64,000 nucleotides of DNA from Gautieria morchelliformis (Eukaryota > Basidiomycota > Agaricomycetes > Gomphales > Gomphaceae), in NCBI GenBank assembly GCA_015179125.1, contig WHVA01000004.1, positions 310,001 through 374,000 on the forward strand, read 5' to 3'. The notes under the pieces are model-generated. The model made no database searches and had not been told where the DNA came from. It was given only the letters and a program-made list of their open reading frames with translations. The position numbers and the translations under genes are program-made. Below are positions 46,901-59,400 of this stretch, piece by piece. Each line of letters opens with the position of its first letter. Position 1 is the first letter of the stretch.

Positions 46901-47600
46901 TAGCTAGCTTATTGACTGTGCGTTTGTGTTCCTTTATCCTCGTCTCTGGTTGTGTAATTTGAGTGTCTCTAGGTTACCCAGGACGAAACCCACGGCCACG
47001 CACCATACTTGGACCCCGACTTGTTAACATCCCAATAAATAATCTCTCCATTCATCGCACTAGTCACAATCTTGTTGTCGAACGCTTCGTGCGTGTCACG
47101 CTGGGACGCGTCGCAAGCTGATGAAGAGCGAAACACTCACTTCCGCGTGCCCACATGTCGGTCGGAGCACTGTCAATCTTCAGCCCGGTCAGCCCGGAAC
47201 CCCTCCACACGTTGGTCTCAATTTCTAAGCTCGCACTGCCTGAATTAGTGCATACTCTGGCGTCCGTCGGGCTGCCGCTAGAAAGCGGCCTAATATGGGG
47301 TCGAGATGGCGACTTCCGCGCGCGAATGGGGTCATTTATGCGTAGAATTCGAAGTACTACATAGGGAGGTCATAGCATCAGGTATGTCAAACACCACATA
47401 TACACGGAATCACGACGTCGGAAACGAACAAACCGTCCGTCCCAGCGAGAACACATCTCGAGCCATCTTCGGATGTAGCAAATGCTCCTCAACCGACAGT
47501 GCATGCCCAAGGATATCGTACTGTTCTCGAGGGGCCCTGATATTCGTGATGTCTTTGGTCGGTGTAGACCTGAGGTAGCATCGCACGGTCGAGTAATTGC
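43940..47600 (-). pseudogene. Rtc1/WDR24-like WD40 gene, right-arm copy
   Basis: Same gene as at 24.5-28.1 kb, on the opposite strand. It keeps the exon missing in the left copy: FDNKIVTSAMNGEIIYWDVN lies at about 47,075-47,020 with a GTGCGT donor. Also visible are TGLESGNIQRWV, VWDLCLPPGASIPAHM, LHTPFPVRNVCWRP, HKLWAQHVSGTFAQHD, DYEYARLTRS-adjacent helix and the Ser/Pro-rich linker with SEEQTRQIVEDEAHLRQIGW near 44,230. The N-terminal exon carries a TGA where the left copy has GGA (TVG-stop-GAFATSEDGSR, about 47,498). So this copy is also probably dead, broken at a different place. A functional Rtc1 gene would have to lie elsewhere. Confidence 0.7.
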
Positions 47601-47619
47601 AAGGATCGAGATACTTATG

Positions 47620-49157
47620 GGCCGCCCGCAGACTATCCCACGGTGAGGGCACGTGACCTCTCGCATTTTCTCACCGTGTAAATTCGGTGGAATAATTTGA
47701 GGTACGTTTCGGGGAGTCCAAACTAACACACAATGCCAGATCCACCTGTGCGTACATCGGATGCGCAGGGGTGAGAAACGATGCCCCTTCCGTGCGAACG
47801 TTTCGACATGGTCTGCGGTAAATGTACAGGATGGTAAGTTGTCTTGCAGATGGTCGTCGCACTCTAATACGTCCATCCAGGCTCATAGCCCTCATGCACA
47901 CGTGCAAATTAGTTCGGGGTGCCGTACGGTGGAGGTGCACCGTAGTGAGAGGCAAGATAGTGTGACGTGTAAGAAGTCGGATTGAGCGGACCTCGAAAGA
48001 CTTGGAAGGATTCGCTGAGGACATGTAACTACCAAGTCGTAGTTCGGGGTCAAGAAGCTCTACGTACATGTCTTATATACTGTACTGTTCTACGAGAGCT
48101 GTTTCTCGGCAATAAATGGGTATCTGTTCGGGACCCAAGTTGAGTCTTGTACGGTACAACGTGCACGTACAAAGAAGTGGGATACGGTCACCGTATGTAG
48201 AGGCGTAAGGACGGCCGGCCGCAGAATTTATGGCCCACACAAAGGATGTCCTTTTCGAGCGACACGCAAAAATATTAGCAATCAGCGCCAGCTTCGGGGC
48301 GCCTTAGACTTGGCCTCTACAGAATTAGACTCTTTACACTGTAGGAAACAAGTATACACTTGCTCTTATATATTATATACAAAATTTTTGGCAAAAGATA
48401 ACCTGTTTCCGGGAGCACCCCGTCCTGTATCTCTAAATGTCGTTGTTTTCCCAATTACGTGTATCTGGGTCGCCGCTCAATGGTTTAAGCTATGTGTATT
48501 GTGTCAATGGTGGTTCGATTCTGGTGCTGCATTAATAAAATTTCTATTGATTATAACATGGAGCAGTTAAGCTCACGAGGCACTCATACTATTTGAAATG
48601 CACGAACGAGGCTTTAGCGACTGGTGTGGGGGCGAGGGAGGGTCGGGTCGGTGAATGGTCGGTCCTCTTCATGCGCCTGGCAGACGCGATACAAGTGAAA
48701 GTACCTTTTCCATTTTTGTCTCATTTTTTATGGTTTATGTTTTATGTTTATTATGTTAATTCCCACCCAATGCCATGCCCCGACCACCCCAGCTCCTATG
48801 AAAGAACTAAGAGACAATATCTCGAAGTCCCAAAGGTGCTCGGTGAGTGTCTATCCCCGAAGTATCCTGGCGCTAATTGCTATGCGTGTCGCTCGAAAAG
48901 GACATCCTTTGTGCGGCTGTACATCCTCGGCGGCACCGTATGTGGACGCGAAGAGACGGTTCAGGTGAACCGGATGTGGAAGTTTGCACACGCCTGTATG
49001 TTACAGCAGGTTGTACATGTACGTTTCCAGCAGCCGGCGTCTGCTCCCACTTCAACGGGACGCCGGGAACACGTGGCAGCTGTAAGCTTCGAAGTCCAGT
49101 ATAATGCGGCGCCTCGTGTCTTTTTCCATCTACCACCCACCTTGAACACTGCTAACT
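47620..49157. other. Intergenic region upstream of the NLR gene
   Basis: Unique sequence between the inverted duplication and the receptor gene. A 192-codon frame at 48,593-49,171 has no recognisable domain and is judged spurious. AT-rich TATATATTATATAC near 48,365 could be promoter-like but is far from the start. The NLR promoter must lie here. Confidence 0.5.
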
Positions 49158-52100
49158 ATGAACAACGTTGAGGGCAACGCCGAGGACAACGTTCAAGGCA
49201 ACGTGACGGCACCGTAAGTCCACGATCACTTCTCTAGTGAGCCAACTGTTCACTCTACCCGTTCACTCTCCACCCCGAAGTACTCCTGCAGCAATAAGGG
49301 CGATCAGTGTTACAGGAAAGACTCTTTCGTTTGCGCTGTCTATTGTATACTGACTCTACGCGATCGACAACAGACTTGAAATGCGATCACCTTCCCAATG
49401 TCGGACTGTTCTGCAAACGTCCTGGTAACTACTACGTAAAACTCTTTGTCGATAAGGATGTCAAGAAAACTGCGGTAGCTGCGAGAGGAAATACTGCCTC
49501 GTGGAATGAGACACTCTATTTGTGCGTTTAATTCCAGTGTTATTACCTTCCCGCGACTTAGATCCATGCCCAGCAAAGACTTGCATGGGTCCTCCGTATT
49601 ACACATCGAAGTCTACGGGCGTCGTATCTTTACACGTGATGAATGCATCGGCTTTGCAAAGGAGAGGATTGAGATACTGGTTGCAGAGGGAGCAACAGGA
49701 GGTCAGTCCTCGTCGCTCGACGATTGAGTGCACACCTAATCATCGAACACAGCAGCCGTTCCTCGCACTCTGCACAAATCCGATAAGGCAGGGAACATGC
49801 ACAAGGTTCAGACTGTCGTAGAGTTCACTCTCACCTCTTTCAAGACGTCCGATGAGGCGCAGGAGCCCGAGTTGAGCAAAGCAGTCAACGAAGCGACAGC
49901 CGCGGTCGATAATATGAACCCCCCGCCGTCCCTGCCTATTGGTCCAGGGAATGTGGTCGACTGCGCCACTCCCATCACCAATACTGCCATCTCGATAACG
50001 TCGGCTTGGGGCTCCCTCTTGGACAATATCAGGCTGTTTACCGAGATCGTAGATAAGGCCTCAGAGGTATAGTTCAAACGCCGGGGGTCTCCCAGGTCAT
50101 CCGATTGACACGGTGTGCTTTGATTCTAGATCCATCCTTATGCGAAAGCGGCATGGTCTATCCTGTCTCTTGCACACAAGGTATGTCTGACATCCACCAG
50201 TCGGATAGATATAGCTGACATCTGGGGTTGACTCTATTTAGACGATCATTGATCAGATGGACCGGGACGATAGCATCCATGGTCTTGCGAAGATTATTGG
50301 GGACACATATGCATTCGTCCAACTGGCGGAGCCGTTGAAGAAAATTGAATCGCAGAAGCCAATTTTCTTAGCCTTGGCGCAACAGACGTTAGAGTGCAGC
50401 TACTTTGTCCGCGCCTACGCAAAAACAGAGGGCTTTTGTATGTTGGACCCACTGTCAGGGGGCCATAGCTGATGACCATCATTCAGGGAAAAGAACCGCG
50501 AAAAATCTAGTGTCGGATGTCGACAGCAAGATCAAACAATACCAGGAATCTTTCGACACACTCCAGTTGGAGTTGCAACGACTTGGCGTGATTCATACTG
50601 AAATCATGGTACAACGTGTTGAAAGCGCTGTACATCGTGTTGAAATCACTGTACTACGTGTTCTGAATGTTGTCGAGGAAATCAGCGAGTTTTCTGATTT
50701 TGCGGCCTTTGCCCAGGCTAATACACTTTGCAACCAGCCGGGGATGTTCAACTTAATGACATGCCCTACGCAGATGGAGCTGGTTTCGATCCTGAAAAAG
50801 GATGTCTTCGGGATACTCGGGAGACAGTTCTTGCGGAGATCTGGGAGTGGGCCAACCGGGAGAGCGAGGACGCCCCACGGATATTTTTCTTGAACGATGT
50901 CGCGGGTGCTGGCAAGTCTACCGTCGCCCACGAGGTCGCTAAGCGATTTAGTAACATCAAACGACTCGGGTCGTCGTACTTTTTTGACCGGGCTCTTCAG
51001 GTACAGCGATCCCCCGAGAATGTCTTTAGCACGATTGCTCGTGATCTGGCTGATCTGGATCCACAACGAAAAGCATCGTTGCTGAAAGTGGTCGGGGAGC
51101 AGAAATCACTTCGGACCACACGCGTACCTCGTGAGCAATTCCAAAAGTTCATTCTGGACCCCTCCAAGGACCTAACGGCCGTTGGACCGAGCGTGATCGT
51201 TATTGATGCATTGGATGAGAGCGGAGATGAGAAATCTCGCCATGGTCTTTTGTCTGTTCTTAGCAACGAAGCTGCAAAACTGCCGTCCAATTTTCGTGTT
51301 CTAATCACTTCCCGTGCCGAAGAAGACATACAGGGCGCTCTTAGGAAGAAGCACGTTCTTTCCAGGTCCATAAGGCAGAGTGACCCCAACCCCGATGAGG
51401 ACATTTCCCTCTTTGTGCAAGCCCAACTGAGTAACATTCCGGCCCTCGACCAGAAATGGCCCAACCAAGCTTGGTGTACATTTTTAGTCGAGAAATCGGA
51501 AGGCCTATTTCAATGGGCATCCACTGCTTGTCTATTTATAAAAGGAGATGGCTTGAAGGGTTCAGATCCTGTCGAGCAACTTGATATCCTTTTGGCATCG
51601 CAGAACACGCACCTTAGCCGGTTGGATGAGCTGTATCATACAATACTCACGCAGTTATTTGGGCAGGGGGATAACGATAGCGTTGTGCGTCGATTCCAAT
51701 CGGTCATGGGCTGCTTACTCGCGACCAAAGAGCCCCTGTCTATATCTGCCCTCCAGAAGTTGCACAACGACGGATCGGGAAATGCGGTGGATCTGATGGT
51801 TAGGCCAATGGGATCTCTGTTGAGCGATGTCACCCAAACATCTGACCCAATTCGTCTGCTACACACGTCTTTTCGTGACTTCTTGACAGATCGCGACCGG
51901 AGTGGACCATACTACATCGACACATCTTTACACCAAGACCGCTTTGCGCGCTCATCCTTGCGCGTGATGAAGGATGAACTTTGTTTCAATATTTGTCAGC
52001 TTGAAACTTCACATCTGCGCAACGACGACGTTGTCGACTTGGAGACACGGACCAAGAAGTATATATCCTCCCAGCTTTCCTACTCTTGCCGTTTTTGGGC

Positions 52101-54613
52101 GAACCATGTTCGCGCCACAGCCTTTACGCCGGAAATAGGTGCAAAGGTCATGGAGTTTTTCGAGACTAATCTACTGTACTGGCTAGAAGTTTCGAGTTTG
52201 ATCAAGGGGTTATCCGATGCATCAGCAGCGCTCTCATCAATAATGGACTGGAGTCAGGTCAGTGCGCGTGTTGTTAGGAGCTCCGACGTGAGTCTAATGA
52301 GCTTTAGGATAATGACATTACAGCGTTCGTAACGGATACCAGCAATTTTCTACATGTGTTTGGGAATGTAATCTCTCAAAGTGCTCCCCATCTCTATCTG
52401 TCGGCACTCCCGTTTGCACCTGAGAGGTCGAAACTATGCGAGACTTACCTACCACATTTTCCACGACTACTCCGCGTCGAGACCGGGAAAGCGACGACGT
52501 GGCTACCTATTCAAACCGTTCTGGTAGGCCACACCCACTGGGTTACGTCGGTGGCGTTCTCGCCGGACGGCAAGCGCATCGTCTCCGGATCTGTTGACAA
52601 GACGATCCGTGTGTGGAATGCAGACACCGGGGAGGTCATTTCAGCACCATTCGAAGACCACACCCACGCCGTCTTGTCGGTGGCGTTCTCGCCGGACGGC
52701 AAGCGCATCGTCTCCGGGTCTGAGGACAAGACGATCCGTGTGTGGAATGCAGACACCGGGGAGGTCATTTCAGCACCATTCAAAGGCCACACCCAGGGGG
52801 TCACGTCAGTGGCGTTCTCGCATGACGGCAAGCGCATCGTCTCCGGGTCTAGTGACACGATCCGTGTGTGGAATGCAGACACCGGTGTCATTTCAGCACC
52901 ATTCAAAGGCCACACCCAGGGGTCCAAGTCGGTGGCGTTCTCGCATGACGGCAAGCGCATCGTCTCCGGGTCTAGTGACAAGACGATCCGTGTGTGGAAT
53001 GCAGACACCGGGGAGGTCATTTCAGCACCATTCGAAGGCCACACCAGCTACGTCAACTCGGTGGCATTCTCGCAGGACAGCAAGCGCATCGTCTCCGGGT
53101 CTAGTGACGAGACGATCCGTGTGTGGAATGCAGACACCGGGGAGGTAATTTCAGCACCATTCGAAGGCCACACCGAGCTGGTCACGTCGGTGGCATTCTC
53201 GCATGACAGCAAGCGCATCGTCTCCGGGTCTTATGACAACACGATCCGTGTGTGGAATGCAGATACCGGGGAGGTCATCTCAGCACCATTCGAAGACCAC
53301 ACCCAGGGGGTCACGTCGGTGGCGTTCTCGCAGGACGGCAAGCGTATCGTCTCCGGGTCTCAAGACCAGACGATTCGTGTGTGGAATGCAGACGCCGGGG
53401 AGGTCATTTCAGCACCATTCGAAGGCCACACCGACTGGGTCACGTCTGTGGCGTTTTCGCAGGATGGCAAGTGCATCGTCTCCGGGTCTCGTGACAAGAC
53501 GATCCGTGTGTGGAATGCAGACACAGGGGAGGTCATTTCAGCACCATTCAAAGGCCACACCCTGTTGGTCACGTCGGTGGCGTTCTCGCATGACGGCAAG
53601 CGCATCGTCTCCGGGTCTAGTGACGAGACGATCCGTGTGTGGAATGCAGACACCGGGAAGGTCATTTCAGCACCATTTGAAGGCCACACCCACGAGGTCA
53701 CGTCGGTGGCGTTCTCGCACGACGGCAAGCGCATCGTCTCCGGGTCTGCAGACAAGACGATCCGTGTGTGGAATGCAGACACCGGGAAGGTCATTTCAGC
53801 ACCATTTGAAGGCCACACCGAGTTGGTCACATCGGTGGCGTTCTCTCATGATGGCAAGCGCATCGTCTCCGGGTCTTATGACAGCACGATCCGTGTGTGG
53901 AATGCAGACACCGGGGAGGTCATTTCAGCACCATTCGAAGGCCACACCGCGATGGTCACGTCGGTGGCATTCTCGCATGACAGCAAGCGCATCGTCTCCG
54001 GGTCTTATGACAGCACGATCCGTGTGTGGAATGCAGACACCGGGGAGGTCATTTCAGCACCATTCAAGGACCACACCTTCTGGGTCATGTCGGTGGCGTT
54101 CTCGCCGGATGGCAAGCGCATCGTCTCCGGGTCTGGTGACAACACGATCCGTGTATGGAATGCACACACGGCGGAGGTCATTTCAGCATCATTTGAAGGC
54201 CACACCAGCGATGTCAAGTCGGTGGCGTTCTCGCAGGATGGCAAGCGTATCGTCTCAGGGTCTCAAGACCAGACGATCCGTGTGTGGAATGCGGAAGCCC
54301 CCACCATGGGTTCGGGACCACTCGCAGGTCAAGAAGATAGTCAGTATTTGTCACCTTGATTTGTCTGAACATGGTGGAATATGCTGATATTCTTTGAACA
54401 GCCAAGTGGACTGGCTTTCGAAATGACTCAGTACTAGAAAATGGCTGGTTACTCAACTCGCCCTCAGAACTTTTGTTCTGGGTTCCACCCTGGTCTCAGG
54501 GAGGTTTGTGGCGGCCGGCGAATACCGCTGTTATTGCAAAGAGGTCCACAAAACTTGATCTCAGCCAATTTGAGTATGGGACTTCATGGATGCAATGCAG
54601 AATGGCTGCATGA
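49158..54613 (+). CDS. C2-NACHT-WD40 NOD-like receptor (STAND NTPase)
   Basis: Predicted protein of about 1,600 residues from roughly 11 exons. The start ATG at 49,158 gives [16 protein letters not shown]. Clear introns: 49,214-49,280, 49,702-49,752, 50,067-50,129, 50,181-50,241, 50,438-50,486, 52,258-52,307 and 54,328-54,401; three more are less certain. Order: C2 domain ([40 protein letters not shown]), a helical linker ([35 protein letters not shown]), NACHT with Walker [18 protein letters not shown] and Walker [11 protein letters not shown] (50,890-51,215), [10 protein letters not shown], then 14 WD40 repeats and a conserved tail ([28 protein letters not shown]). Such receptors sense nonself ligands through the WD40 part and oligomerise via NACHT; some trigger heterokaryon incompatibility death. 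Role here is inferred. The join near 49,340-49,375, at the start of C2, could not be resolved in frame. Confidence 0.85.
52527..54297 (+). repeat. 14 tandem 129-bp WD40 repeats
   Basis: Fourteen units, each 43 codons, with the pattern GHTxxVTSVAFSxDGKRIVS, [15 protein letters not shown], VISAPF. Unit spacing is exactly 129 bp except in the third, which lacks two codons (SSD-TIRVW and DTG-VIS). Identity between units is very high at DNA level, and differences cluster at the two residues after GHT and around GSxDx. Fourteen blades fit two seven-bladed propellers. Confidence 0.95.
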
Positions 54614-56030
54614 GTTTCCCAGGGCAGAGACTCATTGACACATGGATCTTGCATCTCTTGCTATCATATTGGTTTGACTTCCTATATTGTACCCTCCAAT
54701 AGCCTGTCTTTGGCATAGTCTGTCCTGCCAGATCAGGAAAAGGATTAGGATGCTAAAATGGTAGATAGCTAGGTGTAAGTGTATGTGTGAACTATATTAT
54801 TCTCTGTGGATAGATACTGCCTGCACTGTACATAACACCGATGACACAGTATATAGGGTATATACCACCTACGGGTGGCTTACCATGTCATCCAAAATTC
54901 CAAAAACCAACTTTTCTTGCACAACTTCTATAAAAGCGATAGCTAGTCATCTACAGGCACACACTAGCTATAGCATCAGTGCTTCTACGGAAAAGAAGCG
55001 ACAAAAAGGGCCATGCCACCCACCTCAGAACCACACCTGCGTGCCACGTCACAAGGGCAGACTGGACGAGCCAGGGCCAGTACACAAAATGCAAGCATCA
55101 AAAGCAAGGCCGACCTGCTAGCGGACCTAATAAAAACACAAAATTTTATTATAGTTTTTTTACATAAAAAACACTAAAAATATTTGGAAAATCTTTACAG
55201 TTTTTTCAACAGTTTTTCAGATAAGAAAACTGTTGTATCCCTGCAGTGAAACATATATTTTCTGTCTGGGTACGGCTGCTGATACATGTATACAGCCGAT
55301 AGCTAGTATCTGCATTCCACTGCTCTACACACCTCGGAACCGAATTCTTGTCCCCAGTTCTGTACCCCTTTCAACCAATCTCCACAGGTAACCCACCACC
55401 CTGCGTGCCTCCTTGATCCACCCCAAACCCCAGGCCCAGGGCATTGGAAACTGGAAGATGGAGAAAGACAGGATCGAGTCTTGTGGTTGGGGCTGGATAG
55501 AGGAAAGCAGTGAGGTTGTGAGTTTGAGCTCTGCGGTGGGGAGAGAAGTTGACTGATTTCAGTATCAGTGAATAATCACAATGGGTGTCATACCTTGGCA
55601 ACAGTGTTGACATATCAGCTTCGGTATAGTATACGGCAAACTTTCTCAAGCACATAGATTAGTCTCTAAGAGAGAGAGAGAGAGAATATCAATTATAGTG
55701 CTGGAAGCGCAAGGCGCTTATGGTGCACTATATCTACAAGTGTACTAGCAATCCCTAACGATAGAGTGAACTAATGTGTCTAAGTGTGTGAGTCAGAGAT
55801 GGGAGTGAAAATTGCGTATCCACAGATGCACCTGGCCCTGGGCGGGGCTGGAGACTCAATTCTAAACCTGCCGTGCTCTTTCTTTATATATGGAGATGGT
55901 TGCATCTCTGGGTCTATGCCTCTTGCCACGGAGGGAGCCCGTCACTGGTCCCCCAGTGACGGTCAAAACTCCTCGAATATCCAGTGCATCTGTGGGCGCA
56001 TATACATGATATGGTGCAGTATGTCAGGGG
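54614..56030. other. Intergenic, no gene seen; (AG)n microsatellite
   Basis: AT-rich sequence with an (AG)8-9 run at 55,669-55,685. Frames such as 55,655-55,371 (minus) are short and without recognisable domains. Confidence 0.55.
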
Positions 56031-56032
56031 GG

Positions 56033-56396
56033 TTAAGGGCAGGGTAGGACACAGGGCAATAGCAGAGGGACTGGGGTGTATATGAATTGGCCGGGGAGGC
56101 ATGGGAGGGCCAATCCCTCATGGAAGGTGTTCGGCAGTAAGTGAGAGCCGAGGTTTAAGTGGTAGGTTTCTGTGAGAGCTGGGTCAGCGTGAGCGTTGTT
56201 CAGCAGAGTTACGGGGGGATGGCTTAGTCTCCAAAAATTTAAAACAGGGTTGTCCTCGCGTGTCACTACATCAGTATACCTGTCGAATCTAGCTGTGTCC
56301 TGGATGTATTGAAGAGTGGCAGGGAGGATCTTTGGGTCTCCTAGTAGGCGTGATATAGAGTGACTTCCTGCTCCAGTCACTGGATTTCTGCATCCA
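56033..56396 (-). pseudogene. C-terminal scrap of a LINE ORF2
   Basis: The minus-strand frame reads ISRLLGDPKILPATLQYIQD and TARFDRY, which matches in pattern the very end of the LINE ORF2 at about 35,790-35,860 (IRELLGKPEPMLALLGYVAATGRL). It is the extreme C-terminus after the CCHC region. The hAT element end lies just upstream (minus sense), so the rest of this LINE was probably separated by that insertion. Confidence 0.5.
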
Positions 56397-56404
56397 TCTC
56401 GCGA

Positions 56405-59400
56405 GTAGTGTTCTCCGGGATCGGGCCAGGCTCAAAAGCCCGGGTCAGGGCTGGGCTTTTGAGGGCTCGGGCTCCCCAAAATTGAAGCCCGGCTCAGGAT
56501 GAGGGCTCGGGCCCGGCCGGGCTAAAGCCCGGGCCTGTGAGGGAGGGAATATTTCGATAAATGTACATATGGTAGATATTTAACTACATGACGACCGTTT
56601 CGTCCAGGACATTTTCCAATTCAATCTCAAGGTCGCTGTCTAAATCCACGACCACTTCACTTGAACCGGGCACTTTGCCATCGCTGATGATCTCAAGCTC
56701 AAGTGAAGATGATGGGACCTGGTCTCGGGTGAGCAGGTCGTTCCTGAGAGCGCATTTAATGACCTGTAAAGCCTCCACAAGATCCCCCTTCAATCAGTTG
56801 CGTCGTTTACTGATGGTGATGCCCGAGCTTGAAAACACTCGTTCACTAGACACCGAGGACGCCATGATGGGTAAGTAGTCGAAGGCGAGTGATGCCCAGA
56901 TGGGGTAGAGTCATTCATGGACTCCCCACCACTCAATAAGATCCATACCCTCAGGTAGCTGCTCCACTGGCCCCAGGTATGCCCGGTAAGCTTGTTGCCA
57001 AGGTGTCTCAATCTCCTGGAGGCTGCTGGAGCTGCTCAACGTTCGGACCACTGCATTTCCAGGCTCATCGTCCTCGTCACCGCTCAGTGCGCCAAGAAGC
57101 AGCTTGAAGCGATGCTTCTTAGGATTGGGAGCAGTCTCGCATTCTCCGACGGTGCCGCACAGTTTCTCCCAGCGCTGCTGGAACTGCACTAGTAGTCAGC
57201 ACATACACCGTTAAGTAACACGTCCTTACGCACAATCCCCTTGACCGTTTGCGTGACCTTGATGATGAGCTCATCGCCCCAGTGCTTCTTGAAGTGTTTC
57301 ATCTTGTATTCTGGGTGAAGCACTGCAAATCAACTCAGTAAGTGTATGTGTCCCGTTCGTGCGCAGAATATACGCACCCATGCTCATTATATAGGCAGGC
57401 GAGTCTTCCGTTTTGTTGTAGTATTCAGCTAGTTTGTTGGTGCCAGCCTGCAACGGTCCCTCGAATTCCTTGTATCCACTTCGTGCGGCTAGGCGGCTGG
57501 ACCACAGCTCATGGAGCCCTTCTAAAGCTGGGATTGCCATGTAGAGGGTGGAGTACTTTTCCGCAGAAAATTCATGCTGGGCAGTGTCAGCAAACTGATG
57601 AAAATAGTAGTTAGGATACACACCACTGTCATAGTTAACAGTACTCACCCAGAGAAGTTGTAAGAATGTTTTAACCGAGTCCCACTCTCCAGGGGTTAGA
57701 GCAAGCTTCATCATCTTCATAGATTTCATGTGCTCCTTCTCGAGGTGGGTGATTTCGAGCACAAAGCGGTTGATGTGCTAAACAAGCTGTCAGAATTAGC
57801 ATAACTTATGAAATCCAATACATACCTCTCTGTTGCGATAGGCCTGATCAAGCATGATGTATGTCGATGACCAGCGAACTACCATATCGAGCAATAGCGT
57901 CGTGGGATGCTTGACATCATGCCGCCGCTGAAGTCTCTGAAATATATCCTTGTGCTTGGCTGAGGACCGCTCCTACACACTCCTATCAGCATCTGGAAGA
58001 CATTAAAGAAACCCAAATACTCACCTTGACACAGATTGCACGGATGAGACCCACGGCATCTCGTTTTACTGCATTTGTGTCAGGGATGTGCTCATCCGGT
58101 CATTCAGGATCATAATGCGGGGCCTTGGAGTGTGTCGATAAAACCGCCTGCGTGGCCAGGTTGATGCAGTGGGACAGGCATCTGAAACAGTCAACACTGG
58201 CCTGAAAGCACTGAAATTTGATCTTACCTGATGCGATGTTCCACTGGACAGTATTTTTCCCCCGTGCGTTCCTCAATGCGACATGATAACTCCTCCATCA
58301 TGGTGGAGTTGTTGCTGGCGTTGTCACATGTCACCCAACCGATCTATTATGACATAGATTAGAGTGACAGTAATACAAGAACGAAACACGTACTTTCGAG
58401 ACAGCGCCCACGCGGTCAAACACTTTGAACAGTGTTTGACCGAGACGCCTACCTGAATGTGCGCCATTGAGCCGCACAAAACCGAGGCGAGCATTCTGCA
58501 ATGCCAAGACCTCTCTGGGATTTTTCTCCAGCCAATGACCAGTAACTGCGAAGTATCCATCCACATTTGATGCTTGCCATGCATCACATGTGCATGAGAT
58601 CAAGCCTCGAAGATTGGGGCTCTAGAAATAGCGCTGAAGTTAATTACTTTTAATTGAAATCATTTAACTCACAGAAAATCGTGATTTGAGATCGCGCAAG
58701 TGCCCCTGGAATATTTGTATTACCTCCAAGCGAGCCAGCTTGGGACCAGGAATTTTGACGGTCTCCTTGGAATGTGACGCCATTACCAACATCTCCTTGA
58801 AGTGCGGGTTATTGAAGACAGTCACAGGCTAATCACAATGAGATTAGAGTAGTGAAATATGTGATGTGAAACATTAACATACCTGATCGGTTGCAACCAT
58901 CCATTGTACAGCGAGGCGTGTAAATGCATCATCGGTATATGGAGCTGTGACCCTTTCGGCCTTGGCAGGGGCTGGACCAAAATTGTCAGTCAAAAGGTCC
59001 TTGGCAACCACCTTGGCGTCCTTGACTGCATTTGGCAACTTGCTAATGAAGCCAGTCTTGGCACACCACTTCTTATATTTCCCCTGAATGTGTAGATATC
59101 GTATTATCAATTGAATTAGTATACCTGAATTAAATGACACACCTCATGCATTGACTGCACGTGGCGACGCAGTGTAGAGACATTGTGAACGAAAGTTATT
59201 CTCTGCCGGCTATGCTTGCTAGTTCTAAAGTCAGCGATCGTGGTGTCTCTGGGTGGGGCTGTTCAGACGCACCGGCACAACTTGCAATCCATTACCTTTT
59301 TCCCCATTTGCTCATGCAGATTGTCAAAAAAAAAACTGTATGTCTACAGTACGCTCTTTATTCTTCTTGGCGCCTGCCTCGGGTAGATCCTCTATTCCAT

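Larger units (their letters stand above)
40913..47618 (-). repeat. Right arm of large inverted duplication
   Basis: Reverse-complement match to 24,463-29,848 and 36,430-38,470. It lacks the LINE, the 715-bp segment and the 2.2-kb central stretch of the left arm, and so appears closer to the original form. It contains the second Rtc1-like copy (44.0-47.6 kb). Confidence 0.85.

Noticed and set aside
24463-47618. Inverted duplication as an assembly artefact
   Set aside because: Arms differ by about 6-16%, each has private indels, and the LINE with its target duplication is in one arm only; a fold-back artefact would be near identical.
48593-49171. 192-codon frame just upstream of the NLR
   Set aside because: Odd composition, no domain, and it overlaps the NLR start exon in another frame.
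52594-54387. Long alternative-frame and minus-strand ORFs across the WD40 array
   Set aside because: They are by-products of the 129-bp repeat, which keeps all frames free of stops; only the GHT...TIRVW frame makes a known domain.
56405-56580. GGGC-rich block as a CpG-island promoter
   Set aside because: Its position at the element end and its alternating GGGCTCGGGC/GCCCGGGC pattern fit hAT subterminal repeats better.
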